This document shows positions 12,288 to 26,438 of a DNA stretch of 64,000 nucleotides, in pieces. The DNA lies in the NCBI GenBank assembly GCA_030272155.1, contig CP126201.1:1222501-1286500 (forward strand), read 5' to 3'. Position 1 is the stretch's first letter. The number at the start of each line of letters is the position of its first letter. This DNA comes from Tetradesmus obliquus. Lineage: Eukaryota > Chlorophyta > Chlorophyceae > Sphaeropleales > Scenedesmaceae. The notes below the pieces were generated by a model, which worked only from the letters and a program-made list of their open reading frames with translations, made no database searches and was not told where the DNA came from. The position numbers and the translations under genes are program-made.

Positions 12288-12565
12288 GCCGCTACCGCAC
12301 TGCTGCGCTCATCTGCTGTGCAGCTAGCTGCGGGCAGGGACCGGCTGGACATTGCTGTGCGCTACCAGATACCCTGTCCCAGAGAAATCATGTTTGTTGC
12401 TGCTGCTGCTGCTGCTGCCGCCGCTACCGCACTGCTGCGCTCATCTGCTGTGCAGCTAGCTGCGGGCAGGGACCGGCTGGACATTGCTGTGCGCTACCAG
12501 ATACCCTGTCCCAGAGAAATCATGTTTGTTGCTGCTGCTGCTGCTGCTGCCGCCGCTGCTGCCGC

Positions 12566-12599
<34 letters not shown>

Positions 12600-12601
12600 G
12601 C

Positions 12602-12641
<40 letters not shown>

Positions 12642-12644
12642 GCC

Positions 12645-12675
<31 letters not shown>

Positions 12676-12823
12676 CCGCAATGCTGTGCTGGATTATTTG
12701 CAGCTGGCCGCAGGCAAGGACCGGCTGGACATAGCTGTGCACTACCAGATTCCCTACCCCAGGATGCACCACGCGCCGCAGTTCAAGCTGCGGGAGTACC
12801 AAGATGTGCCCATCATCAAGTGA
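11369..12823 (+). CDS. LYRM1: LYRM1-like LYR-motif protein (3 exons, 93 aa)
   Basis: Exons 11369-11446, 11869-11952 and 12704-12823 all join in phase 0 and give 93 residues plus TGA. The N-terminus reads STRSRVLSLYRTILRTGRQW, containing the LYR tripeptide in SLYRTILR. Exon 2 supplies EREYIRQEARAAFRQHKDVT, with the Arg/Phe pattern of the Complex1_LYR fold. Exon 3 supplies DRLDIAVHYQIPYPRMHH, which matches the I-x-x-x-x-HY-x-IPYPR segment of LYRM1 rather than of other LYR proteins. LYR proteins act with the mitochondrial acyl carrier protein in Fe-S assembly or respiratory complex biogenesis; the precise role of LYRM1 orthologues in algae is not established. The intron 2 acceptor is separated from exon 2 by two 115-bp decoy copies. 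Confidence 0.82.
11430..11605 (+). repeat. copy of the LYRM1 exon 1 donor region
   Basis: The sequence around the exon 1 donor (caggaggtgcgggtgctgtg at 11441) recurs about 137 bp downstream as ctggaggtgtgggtgctgtg near 11576. The copy keeps a GT but has little of the coding sequence. Confidence 0.5.
12245..12703 (+). repeat. two near-identical LYRM1 exon 3 decoys with (CTG)n tracts
   Basis: Two copies (about 12283-12405 and 12419-12535) match the start of exon 3 through RDRLDIAVRYQIPCP-like sequence and end in aatcatgtttgtt. Each is preceded by (ctg)n. They are nearly identical to each other but differ from the real exon at 12704. Long CTG/CCG arrays at 12530-12675 separate them from it. Confidence 0.8.
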
Positions 12824-13051
12824 CAGCAGCAGCAGCAGCAGCAGCAGCGGCGGCGGCAGCAGCGGTGGCGGAAGTGTAAGTATGGGGTACTGCAAGTGAC
12901 AAGGAGCGGTGGGAGTACCAAGACGTGCCCATCATCAAGTGACAGCAGCAGTAGCAGCAGCAGCAGTGGCGGCAGCGGCAGGGCAAGTCTGGGGTACTGC
13001 AAATGACAAGGAGTGGCGGGAGTACCAAGACGTGCCCACCATCAAGTGACC

Positions 13052-13093
<42 letters not shown>

Positions 13094-13205
13094 GCGGCAG
13101 CAGCAGCAGCAGCAGTGGCGGCGGCGGCAGGGCAACTATGGGGTACTGCAAGGTCCAAGGAGCGCCAGCACCAAGACGTGCGTATCATCTAGTGACTGCA
13201 GCAGC
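12790..13205 (+). repeat. four copies of the LYRM1 stop-codon region
   Basis: The last coding block plus stop (gtacc aagatgtgcccatcatcaag tga at 12796-12823) recurs near 12910, 13020 and 13165. Each copy is followed by (cag)n and a ggggtactgcaa-type tail. The spacing is about 109-145 bp. The fourth copy is the most diverged (cgtatcatctagtga). The copies would lie in the 3' UTR. Confidence 0.8.
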
Positions 13206-13247
13206 AGCACCCGCACGCGCCACTTTCACAGCATGCAAGCGCTGGCT

Positions 13248-13291
<44 letters not shown>

Positions 13292-14260
13292 TGCTAGTGC
13301 TGCTGCTGCCGGTGCAGCAATTCTGTGGTGCCCGGGGTATGTTGACAGAGGTGATGCATTTGGATGCAGGCAAGCAACATTGCATTCAGTGCAGCAGTTT
13401 CAATGTTTTCAAGATCTGGATCTGCTGGAGCTAGCTATAGCTGGCTGCTTGCACACTTCATGTGCAATGCGAGACATGGTTGCTAGGCTGCGGTGTGTTC
13501 CGCATAATGCTGCATCATGGTGTTCCTTGCGGCTAAGTATGCCGCGTTAGGCCATTTGGAATAATCATATTCCCATTTCAGCCATAGCAACGTGAGGCCA
13601 TTGCGATTGTTCATTACCATGGTGCTGATGATGCCGCAGCCTTCTGTGCACGGTGAACGGCACCATGGCTACACCTTCGCTCATCCTGCTTGCAAGTACA
13701 AGTATGGGCCATGACACAACAGCAGCACGTGTCTCTTATCATAATGTTACCATTCATGCCATACCCACGTCATCCGCGTCCCTGTAGTGCACAGTGTGTT
13801 GCCCGGTCAAAACATCCTGCACAATTCAGTAAACCCTTCATCTCAGATAGGCAGTGCCCAGCAAATCCAGCCTTGCTGCAGCCTGGCACAGCTAGCTGTG
13901 CCTCAAGACAGCAGAACACACAACTGCCTGAAAGCCACTGAGCTGCACCCTGCGGCAGCAGTCCTTGCTGTTGTTTGAGCACGGATAAAAAACCCCTATG
14001 AGCCTCTCGTTGGCTCCCGACTGGGGTTCCCACTCCTCGTTGAGTGGAGCATGTAATGTAATGTAATGTTAAGTCCAACAACAACACACGCAACGTCAAC
14101 ACATCAATCATCATTGCCAAACCCTCCAGCACCTTATCTCCTCCCAAACACTTTGCAACCGTCGCTTTGTAAACCCCTCCGCCACCAGATAAACGCACAG
14201 CACGCTGTGCATACGCTGCACCCATCACGGTACGACTTGCAAATCCTTTGTGACAAATGC
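12824..14260. other. convergent intergenic region, LYRM1 / GT69
   Basis: The left 380 bp are terminal-exon copies and CAG arrays. From 13206 to 14050 there is unique sequence with a CAG run at 13247-13290 and no recognisable coding family. Triple TGTAA motifs lie at 14052-14066. Confidence 0.5.
14052..14066 (+). terminator. triple TGTAA polyadenylation motif
   Basis: TGTAATGTAATGTAA gives three consecutive copies of the chlorophyte poly(A) signal UGUAA. It lies 1.2 kb after the LYRM1 stop, a long distance, so assignment to LYRM1 is tentative. Confidence 0.4.
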
Positions 14261-14535
14261 TCATGATCGTTTCTTCCACGGACTCATTTCCAGAGCAGCT
14301 GCAGTGTAATTCACTGCCATGATGTCAGTCCTGCTGCAGTCCGTGTAAAATGACACCCACTTAGCGCCCGGCTGCAGGCTGCAGCACTCCATGTTTCCAT
14401 AAGCAGGCTGCCGCGCTGCTTCTGCCACGCCTGCTGCCTTGACTTGGGCCCATGTGGACTGACCCACGCCTTCCACGCCAGCTGGCAGGAGCAGCAGCAG
14501 CAGCAGACAGCAGCAGCGGCGGCGGCGGCGACGAA

Positions 14536-14578
<43 letters not shown>

Positions 14579-15072
14579 GCGGCGGCAGCAGCAGCGTGCA
14601 GTGTGAGGGATCTATCGATGAAAAACCAGGACAGCACGACTTTCAAGATACAGATTGGCAGCTTGGAACACAATGCGGCGTCGCACCTGCTGCCATCTCC
14701 TGCCAGAGCTCAGCCATACGTGACCTGCACACCATCAGCAACCACCGCCCAAAAAGCAAGTCTGCTGTCCATCCAAAGGCAGTCAACGGCTTGTCACAGC
14801 AATCCACCACCCTCTCACCTGCCGTCATTTCTCTCGCAAGGCCCCAATCATACGCCACCTGCACACCCACATCCACCACCACCTGATCAAACTGAAGCAG
14901 CAACCAAAGTACAGACATAACTTGTCATTGCGGTGTCTCACCTGCCATCATCTCTCGCGCCAGCCCCCAATCATATGCTACCTGCACGCCCGCGTCCACC
15001 ACCACCCGCTCAAACCCTAGCCGCGCAAAATCATCACACAGCAGGCTGCACTCGCTGGCGCGGCACTCCGGC

Positions 15073-15109
<37 letters not shown>

Positions 15110-17777
15110 GCTGGATGTGGCTGCGGAAGCGCACGCCGCGCCTGAAGGGCTCAGCAGCAAGGATGGTGAGGCCGTTCCAGCAGCAGGAGGCGCGGAACGG
15201 CAGGCCTGCATGTGAAGTGATGCAGCATGTAAAAGTGCGAATGTGTGCGGCGCCACATGTCCCATATCATATGGGCAACAGTGTTGCATGCGGCAGCATA
15301 TGATAAGCACTCAAGATAGCGAGGCCGTTCCAGCAGCAGGAGGCGCGAAAAGGCAGGCCTGCATGCAGTGTCCACAGCAACGCAGCATACGTTGCAACGA
15401 TGTGGCATTCACGATGGCGAGGCCACTCCAGCATCAGGCAGCGCAAATTAGCAGGCCTGCCTGCGATGTTCGCAGCAATGCAGGATTTGTTCGCAACAAT
15501 GCAGCAGTCATGGCGTCACATCAAGGTTCAAGTCAAAGACGTTCCAGCAGCAGACGAATGAAAGGAAGGCCTTGATGCACACAGCAGTGGCAGACCTGTG
15601 CAGCGCGTTTGAAATTTTACGCTAGTGTACAGACTGTGGCAACTGCGTTCAGCATGCAGCATGCACTGCAGCTGCAGTTGATGCTGCACAGTTTGCCCGC
15701 GCACCTTGCTGCACAGCTGCTGCCGAGGCGCCGTCGTTGACAAAAGGGCGCGTCCACCAAAACTTGGAGCCACCCACGTCACGTGCAACCCTGTGGCAGC
15801 GGCAGCAGCAACAGCCATCAATCTCAGTGCAAGCCCTGCCTTGGTGGGACACCTTTAGATGGCCCATTTCGCGGCGATGGATTGTGCGTCACTGCTGAAC
15901 ATGCATGGTTTAAGCGACTGCATCATCCACCTGCCTGGCACAATGCCAGACTACCTGCCAGTGGTCGCAGTTTGCCGCCGTCAAACAAGTGCCGCTGAAT
16001 CTGCTGCAACAGCGCTTGTTTACACTCACCAGATGCCGTACAACACTACGGGGCTGGTCTGGTCTGGCGAGCTGGCGTTTGGCAGCTGCGCCTCTAGCTG
16101 GTACATTGCTACACCAACAACACGCGTCATCATGCACCAAGCATTATTCTAAGGACAGTCACAACACGATCAGCAGCTCACCAGATGTCGTAGAACACGA
16201 TGGGGTTGGCCTGGTCCGGTGAGCTGGCATTTGCCAGTAGCAGCGGCGCCTCCAGCTGGTGCTGTGCAGGAATGGTTGGCTTTGGCAGATGGCCCTTGGT
16301 GCGCTGACCCAAAGGCAGAGCAACAGTGGCGTCTGCAGGGGCAGGACATCGCCTATCAGGTTGGTGTTTCGTGTGTGATCATTCAACATCAGCGCTGGCT
16401 AGGGCAGGTGGCCCTTGGCACGCTGCGCGTCATACGCAGCAACCAGAAGTCCAGCCCGCAGGTGATATCCGCACAGCATCTTGCAGCTAAATATAATGAC
16501 ATGTTACTGTGGTTGTTGTTGTTGTTGTTACAGCTGGACAATCACCCCTGTTGTGCCAGAGTCCAGCCCGCATAACATGTTACTGTGGTTGTTATTGTTG
16601 TTACTGCTGGACGCTCACCCCTGTTTTGCCAAAAGTCCAGCCCGCAGGTGATGTCAGCTCTGTAGCCCATCAGGCGCAGCACCATGCCCCAGCAGAAAAA
16701 CACGTCGTTCAGGAACACGACATAATCCGGATCCCATGGCAGGCCACCAGGCGCAGCAGGCCGCCGCCTGCTGCTGCTGCTGCTGCTGCTGGCAGCAGGA
16801 CTGCTGCTGGAGTTAGCTGCTGCTGCTGCCGCTGCCGCTGAGTAGTGGCTGTAGAGAGGGGCTAGCGCCATGTTGCGCACCTGAGCCAGGAACTCGATCC
16901 TGCGGGTAGCAGCAGCAGCAGGGCCACAGGCATTTTGTGTTACGATGCGTTATGTTACAGTCACATCAGGCTGTGACAGCATGTGATGCCATTGAGTGAG
17001 GCTCACGTGTTGCGCACTTAGCCAGGAATTTAATTCTGCGAGTAGCCGCAGCAGCACAGAGGCAGCGGCAGCAGCGGCATCAAGCAAGCAGCATCAAACA
17101 GCACCAAACAAAGCCAGCATATCTCAATGACGCCAGCACCGGAGGCCATGGCTGTGAATGTCTGGTTGGTCAGCCACAGCTATTGAGCCGCCCTTTGTGT
17201 CAAACCCCACACTCTTGGGATTAGCCATCAATAACAGATTGGAAAAGCAATGGATGTGGTGGGGTGTGCTGCGACTCTCAGTCCCAGGGCCCACCTGTGC
17301 TGGCCCTCACCGCGCACCAGCATCCCACGCGCCACCAGCCTGCTTGGCTCGCTTAAGCCCTACTAGGGCTTCAGTAAACCACAAGCGATATGCTGTTGCT
17401 GCTGGCACTTCCCCATCACCCGCATCTCACCTGTGCCGGCCCTCGCCCCGCACCAGCATCCCCCCACGCCACAGGATCTCAAAGCTTGTGTCCCTGTGAC
17501 CTGGCAAGAACAACTCTCAACCCCAGGGTTCACCTGTGCTGGCCCTCGCCCCGCACCAGCATTCCACGCGCCACCAGCCGGCTGGGCGTGCCGATCACAT
17601 TCAGCGCCAGCTGCATCACATCAATCCAGCCATGCACGCCGTCATCGCTGTTGCTCTCATACACTGACACGAAAGCAGCGTCACGAGGCAGCCGCAGCAG
17701 CGTCTGCAAAAGGCTCAGCGTGAAGTGAGGCACCTGCACGCTGTTGTCACGCAGGTTGGCGGCGAAAAAGTACCGCG

Positions 17778-17813
<36 letters not shown>

Positions 17814-17894
17814 GGCTGCTAGGGATTGGGCTTGGGCTGGCCCGTGGATTGCTGCCTGGACTAGAGCTGCTACTGCCAGGAGTGGCAGAGCCAG

Positions 17895-17929
<35 letters not shown>

Positions 17930-19091
17930 TGAGCACTGCTACCGCCCTGCTGGCTACCTGCCAGCAATGCTCCTCCCGCAGCACTACCTGTAGCAGAACC
18001 CGCAGCATCACTCCTGCCGCCACCACTGCTGCCGCCACCACTGCTGCTGCTGCCACTGCTGCCGCTGCTGCTGCTGGCTGGCCAGGAGGGCAGCACCTCC
18101 CCAGGCACGAGACTGGTGTCCTCCCTGCAGGGGAAGAGCCTCCCAGAGGACAGCAGCAGGCCATACAGCTGGTACACAAAGCGCTGCAGCGGGGTGAGCT
18201 CCTGCTGCTGCAGCTGCCGCTCTACCTCCTGCACACGGATAGATAGGAAACAGGTACATGACAGCAGATTCACACCAAGATTATATGATAAAAGCTTGTT
18301 GATTAGGATTGGAGTTCAAGACAGCAAGCAGTTTTCGCCCGAGTGCAGCCGCAGGGGTCGTGCCAGGCACCAAGGGTGTGCTGGGAGCCGACGCATTACT
18401 CCTGCAAACATCAGTACATGGATGCAGGCAAGCCTGTACTGCACACAGCTAGACCAATTCAGCCATTTGCAGGCCGGCATGTGCAGCCCTGCACCTGCTG
18501 CTGCTGGCTCACCTGCTGTGCTGCAGCAGCGTCCATGTGCACCAGCTGAATTAGCAGCTGCCTCGCTACTGCCCGGTGCTGCTCAAAGTCCTTGGAACTT
18601 CGAAGCACAGCATTGTGCAGCGAGGTCAGCTGCGGCAGTGCTGCAACTGCAGCAGGTATGGCTGCTTCTCCTGGGCCGCTGCTGTCAGGTCTGTCTAGCC
18701 TGGCTGTTGCATCGTCTGGCGAGCCATGCTGCTGCGAGGCGCTGCCGCTGCTTTGATTGTTCTGCGAAGATATCAGCCGCTGCAAAAGGTCCAAAATTTG
18801 CGTCTGGTTGCTGCTGAGCTGCTTGATCTCGGCCGCGAGCTGGTGCTCCTGCTGCTCAGCCAGATGGCCCGTCGCTGCCTCGGACGTGTGGAACACCACT
18901 CCATGCTTGAATTCGATCAGTGAAAAGCTAAACAATGTCGCGACAGCTATCAAAACGAGGGGCGACAAGAACTTGTATCGCCCGCCAGCATGGTTTGCTC
19001 TATGTGTCCTTGCGAGTATCGGATCTCCATGTACAGTATCATTAGGGCTTGTGCTGCGACTTCGCAGCACGCTGAACCCGTTGTGCAGCAT
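14261..19091 (-). CDS. GT69/CMT1-family (CAP59-like) glycosyltransferase, type II membrane protein
   Basis: The ATG at 19091 (MLHNGFSVLRSRS) is followed by a single hydrophobic anchor FLSPLVLIAVATLFSFSLI at residues ~40-60, so the catalytic part is lumenal. Exon 2 (18228-17534) has FFAANLRDNSVQVPHF, FVSVYESNSDDGVHGWID and LNVIGTPSR. Exon 3 (about 16900-16635) has RIEFLAQVRNMALAPL and YVVFLNDVFFCWGMVLRLMG then YRADITCGLDF. Later exons give PIVFYDIW + VARDVGGSKFW, a CCWNG-type segment with AAEPFRRGVRFRS, and ASECSLLCDDFARLGFERVV then DAGVQVAYDWG. This is the ordered signature of the cryptococcal mannosyltransferase 1/CAP59 family. The likely role is Golgi glycan synthesis; the sugar specificity is unknown. 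A Ser-rich insert lies in exon 2. The C-terminal exon (AKWVSFYTDCSRTD, stop at 14261) is less certain. Confidence 0.78.
14690..15017 (-). repeat. three ~123-bp copies of the VQVAYDWG exon end
   Basis: The exon end encoding DAGVQVAYDWGLAREMMAG with its GTGAGA donor (15014-14940) has a good downstream copy at 14893-14817 (VDVGVQVAYDWGLAREMTAG) and a decayed one near 14745-14698. Confidence 0.7.
15165..15585 (-). repeat. copies of the CWNG exon start in the GT69 gene
   Basis: Related blocks containing gaggccgttccagcagcagg occur near 15168, 15321 and 15419, with a fragment at 15541. On the minus strand they correspond to a CCWNGL-coding acceptor region. Only the 15168 block continues into EPFRRGVRFRS. 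Confidence 0.6.
16040..16300 (-). repeat. duplicated PIVFYDIW exon region
   Basis: The blocks at about 16060-16120 and 16185-16250 share ggggttggcctggtc.ggtgagctgg and neighbours. The right block encodes ASSPDQANPIVFYDIW; the left one is a changed copy whose reading frame gives PDQPRSVVRH. Confidence 0.55.
16435..16665 (-). repeat. copies of the ITCGLDF exon end with donor
   Basis: The stretch encoding DITCGLDF and its donor (about 16655-16610) has partial copies near 16565-16545 and 16475-16440, recognisable by aagtccagcccgcaggtgat and adjacent gttattgttg intron sequence. Confidence 0.5.
17285..17590 (-). repeat. three copies of the GT69 exon 2 end with donor
   Basis: Blocks starting near 17293, 17429 and 17532 (spacings 136 and 103) share acctgtgctggccctcgccccgcaccagca, which on the minus strand is MLVRGEGQHR plus a GTGAG or GTGAA donor. 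Only the rightmost is continuous with the rest of exon 2. Confidence 0.75.
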
Positions 19092-19427
19092 TCGTGTGTC
19101 CAGAGATTGCGGTTGGCATCCTGGCCTTGTGAAGTTTATGGTGCACAGTGCACTTGCGTGCGTTGACTTACTCAAAACCACTTTCAAAGCACACCTAACT
19201 ACTTGAAAAGGTCAAAGAGCTGGAAGCACGCTCCTGGCAGCTCTTTGTCAAGGATTGACAGTTACAAGCAACTGATCAAACCCTGAGCATTATGTGCTGA
19301 CAGCTTTGCCAGCTACCAGGCTGGAAAATGTCAAAACACTTTTTTCCTTAGCTGTTCTCGAAGCATTGCGGCCAACCCAACCAGATCAGGTTGCCCATAC
19401 GTCTGCAGCAGTGCTGAAGCATTTTCG
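19092..19427. promoter_or_regulatory. divergent intergenic region, GT69 / TPI
   Basis: These 336 bp lie between the two opposed start codons. The sequence is free of CTG arrays, unlike its surroundings. No canonical TATA box is evident. Confidence 0.45.
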
Positions 19428-20014
19428 ATGATTGCTGCACAGCTACGCAACTTTGCGCCTGCCGCTAGTAAATGCGCAGCTAGACGTGTGACGCTTCCTG
19501 GGCAGCTGCACCAGTGCATCGGTGCGGCATCCCGCAACTTGGCGAGCAGCAGCAGCCCTAGGGACGTGCGTGCTGAGGCCAGCAACGCGCGATTCTTTGT
19601 CGGAGGCAACTGGAAGTGCAATGGAACCCACGCATCAGTCGAAAAGCTCGTGCAGGAGCTCAATGCCGGCAGCGTGCCTTCGGACATAGACGTAGTGGTG
19701 GCACCCCCTTTCATCTTTCTGGACATGGTACGCCTCAGCCTCAAGAACGAGTACCAGGTGGCAGCACAGAACTGCTGGGTGAAGTCAGATGGGGCCTTCA
19801 CTGGCGAGATCAGCGCTGAGATGCTTGTGGACACCCTAGTGCCTTGGGTGATCACTGGGCACAGCGAGCGCCGCAGCCTGTGCGGCGAGAGCAGCAAGTT
19901 TGTGGGAGAGAAGACTGGCCATGCACTGGATGTGGGACTCAAGGTGGGATGCCAGGCACAGCACAGTCAATGCGTGGGTTTACAGTGCTTGAAGCAGCAC
20001 TTTTGTAGCAGCTA

Positions 20015-20048
<34 letters not shown>

Positions 20049-21047
20049 CAGCAGCTGCAGCAGCCCTCCATGTTTACTGATCAGCAGCGCAAGTGTTAGT
20101 ACTGGGTCCAGCTGCTTAAAGTTGCACTTTGCATCAGCTAGATGTCTTAGCAGCAGCAGCAGCAGCAGCAGCAGCAGGGGGGGCAGCAGCAGGTTCCATG
20201 TATTGTCACGTGGGACAAGCTGCATGCATATGCGATCTGCGCCTGCAGCTTGCTTCAGCATGTACAGGAGTAGCAACAGGCATCCGCAAGCTGTACATGC
20301 ATGTGCGATCTGTGCCTGCCGCGTGCTGGTGGTGCTGCTGCTGCTGCTGCCGGCCCTGCTGCCCCTGCTGCTGCTGCTGCTGCCCCTGCTGCCGCTGCTG
20401 CAGGTCATCGCCTGCATCGGTGAGACGTGGATAGACACTGTACATGCTTGAGCATGCCAACTTAACCTGCTGCTGCTGCTGCTGCTGCTGGTGTCATTGC
20501 TGGTGCTGCTGCTGCTGCTGCTGCTGCCCCTGCTGCCCTTGCTGCAGGTCATCGCCTGCATGGGTGAGATGCTGAAGAGACACTGTACATGTTTGAGCAT
20601 GCTTCCAACTTAAAGAGCCTGCTGCTGCTGCTGCTGCTGCAGGTGATCGCCTGCGTGGGTGAGACCCTTGACCAGCGCAACAGCGGCAGCCTGTGGTACA
20701 CCCTGGACAGCCAGATGCAGGCGCTGTTCCCCAACGTCAAGGACTGGTCACGCGTGGTCATCGCATACGAGCCAGTCTGGGCGATCGGCACAGGCCAGGT
20801 TGCCACACCAGAGCAGGCCCAGGAGGTGCATGCGTACCTGCGCACAGTGCTGGCCAACAAGCTCGGCGAGGAGACTGCTGCGGGCGTGCGCATCATTTAC
20901 GGAGGATCTGTGAATGACGGCAACTGCAATGAGCTCGCGACGATGCCTGATATTGATGGATTCCTGGTGGGCGGCGCGTCGCTCAAGGCGCCGTCGTTCC
21001 TGCAGATCTGCAACAGCGTGGCGTCTCGCCGCACGATGGCGGCGTGA
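19428..21047 (+). CDS. TPI: triosephosphate isomerase, plastid-type (2 exons, 306 aa)
   Basis: Exons 19428-19943 and 20643-21047 join in phase 0 ([12 protein letters not shown]). After about 60 residues of Ala/Ser/Arg-rich sequence resembling a transit peptide comes [14 protein letters not shown] with the catalytic Lys. [15 protein letters not shown] holds the catalytic His, [15 protein letters not shown] the catalytic Glu, and [12 protein letters not shown] with [10 protein letters not shown] the phosphate-binding loops. The mature length of about 250 residues equals the family norm. The enzyme interconverts dihydroxyacetone phosphate and glyceraldehyde 3-phosphate in the Calvin cycle and glycolysis. 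The intron contains two decoy copies of the exon 2 start and ends in (ctg)n cag. A mutated copy of the coding end follows the stop. Confidence 0.95.
20325..20665 (+). repeat. TPI exon 2 acceptor copied twice inside the intron
   Basis: Ahead of the real exon start (20643, VIACVGETL) are two copies, at 20403 (VIACIGETW, then a stop) and 20549 (VIACMGEML). Each is preceded by (ctg)n ending in ctgcag and followed by a short gacactgtacatg-type tail. Spacings are 146 and 94 bp. Confidence 0.85.
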
Positions 21048-21180
21048 ACGACCATCGGCATGTGCTGATTTCTGGTGCGTTTACGGTCGCTCGAGGCGCC
21101 GCCTTTCTCAAAGATCTGCATCAGCGTGTCGTTTTGCTGCGTGATGGCGGCGTGAAGAATCAGCATGTGCTGTTGTTTGT
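20965..21180 (+). repeat. diverged copy of the TPI coding end after the stop
   Basis: The last coding 70 nt plus stop and catgtgctg tail (20976-21067) recur at 21083-21170 as ggcgccgcctttctcaaaga, tctgcatcagcgtgtcg and gatggcggcgtgaa. The spacing is about 106 bp. Confidence 0.75.
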
Positions 21181-22667
21181 GATGCTGCTGTGTGTGATGC
21201 TGTCGTGTGAGGCTGCTGCGTATTGGGCAGTGGGCAGCTCTTTGTGTGCGGTTGTGCATCTGCATGATCGCATTGTGTCGTTACAGTGCTGACAGTGCGG
21301 CACTTGCTGGCGGTGCCACAACAGAGCAGTGCGATCGCAGGGTTGTGTTGACCGAGTCGCCAAATGCATGCTGTTGTTGGTATGGTAGGCTTGCACGGTA
21401 GTGTGATGATGATAGCAGGCTGCATGCTGCTGCTGCTGTAGCAGCCAGGCGATGTGCAGAACAACCTGTGCTTTGCAGCAGCAGCAGCACGCAGCAGCCG
21501 CTCTGCAGAGAAAGCCGGGCTGGGCAGCAGCTGGTGTTGGATGCTACTACCTAGTAGCACACATTGGTTGTGTAATTGGCTAGCAGACTCTTCAGAAGGC
21601 AGCGATCAGAAAAGAAGGATGACGTGCAGTGGCTTAGTGGGGGACGGTTTCTGTGCGAGCATGTGGCCCACCTGGAATCCGGGATTGAGGGGTCACTGGC
21701 CACAGTGCTGGTTGCCAGCGCGCTAGAGTGCCTGTGACAACTGGCCATACCTAGTGTTGATGGGTTCTCTGGTTGCCCGTTGAGTCTGTCATTTGCCACG
21801 GGCGGTGTTCTCGTCATGTAAAACTCATACTTTTATCCTGTCAAAAGATGTGTTTCCAGCAATAACGCAGCGGCAGCCTGCCAATGCTGCGTCATGCTGT
21901 TGTGACCAGCCTGTGCAGTCTTTGACTAGTTGCTTGGAGCAAACTTTGACTAGTTGCTTGGAGCAATCACATTCACTCATCTTTCCAGATGCAGCCAGCA
22001 CAGCATGCAGCTGCAATGCAATGCACATGCATGCCGCTGGGGCCAACTGGTCAGCATTTGCACACATTCCGCCAAACAGTACTGTACAACTGCAGTACTG
22101 CAGCCACGTCTACAGCCGTTGACCCGCGGGCATCACATCACTGTGATGATTTGTGCAGTTGCACAATATCAACATATGCAACCAAGCAGTGCGCAAACGC
22201 GCACGGCCAGATGCTTCTTAGCATCACGGACCTTCAGCAGCAATCAGCTGCAGGTTACAGCGGCCTACTGCTGCACAGCAGCAGCTGCCATGTTGCATAC
22301 GCAGTGCTGCATTGTCCCGTCACATGCACTCGAGCTTCTATGCATGTTTGACAAGCAGTCATGTGCAGTCATGTCTACTGCAACATGGCGATGCATATGC
22401 AAAGTGCTGCCTTTACTGCTATCACGGACGCAACAAGCTATGCATGCCATGACAAACATGCAGCAAACACACAATGCAGCACAACCCAATGAAACTATCA
22501 AACACAACAGCAGAGGGTGTGCCGGCTGCTGCTGTCCAATAACGCAACTCCAATGCTAACTGCAGCAAGTTTGCACAGCTGCTGCAGCCACACAACCAAA
22601 AATATGTGTCCTTGCTGCTTGGACTGCTTCCATCAGGCAGCAGCTTGTGTATATGCTTGTCCACACT
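21048..22667. other. convergent intergenic region, TPI / PCNA
   Basis: After the TPI end copy the region holds a likely TPI poly(A) motif (21571) and a 24-bp tandem pair (gactagttgcttggagcaa) at about 21924-21966. No recognisable coding region was found on either strand. Confidence 0.5.
21571..21575 (+). terminator. TGTAA polyadenylation motif, TPI
   Basis: The first TGTAA after the TPI stop lies 524 bp downstream. It is the canonical chlorophyte signal, and the next gene is convergent. Confidence 0.35.
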
Positions 22668-25983
<3,316 letters not shown>

Positions 25984-26438
25984 GATGTTTGGTAGTCCTG
26001 GCGCTGGGTAGTGCTATCAGAGAAGCTGTTCGCTCTTGCAGTTTGAAAGAGCGGCGAGACTGGAGTTAACGAGCAGCAGCGGAACGTTGAAAAACTTTGA
26101 GCAGGCAAACTGGGAATGCAGCTTTCTGGACGCCACCAATATGAATGTGGCGGTGTGTTACCTTTTTTTCAAATGCGTCCGAACCCTTGCCGCTTTTGCG
26201 CTTCGCTATACTGTGGCAACGTCGATCAACGTCAATGGTTTTTAAAACTAGGAAGCCATTTGCGCTCTATTATGAAACCTGCCAAGTCTGGCACACTGTA
26301 CTGCTCTAGGGCTGTCTGCTGTGTCTGAACCAGAGCCCCAGGAACGCACAAAGTACAGTCTGCGTCAGCACTCCTTACTTTTCTTGTCCTGTGTAGTCTC
26401 GGAGACAGTTGTTGCAACGGTATTGCAAATTGCAGGCC
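25984..26438. promoter_or_regulatory. divergent intergenic region, PCNA / MMACHC
   Basis: These 455 bp between the PCNA and MMACHC start codons must contain both promoters. They are nearly free of CTG arrays. I see no unambiguous TATA box or E2F consensus. Confidence 0.45.

Noticed and set aside
12045..12823. Long poly-Ala, poly-Cys and poly-Leu reading frames through the LYRM1 intron
   Set aside because: They are translations of (CTG)n/(CCG)n in three frames. The LYR protein is fully accounted for by three small exons that splice in phase.
13770..14279. Minus-strand 169-codon frame
   Set aside because: No ATG at its start, no recognisable domain, and it covers the 3' flank of two convergent genes.
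19091..19187. Extension of the GT69 N-terminus to 19187
   Set aside because: The upstream codon is TTG, not ATG. The first in-frame ATG is at 19091. The same reasoning moved the P5A start to 60420, MMACHC to 26439 and the MYND gene to 30939.
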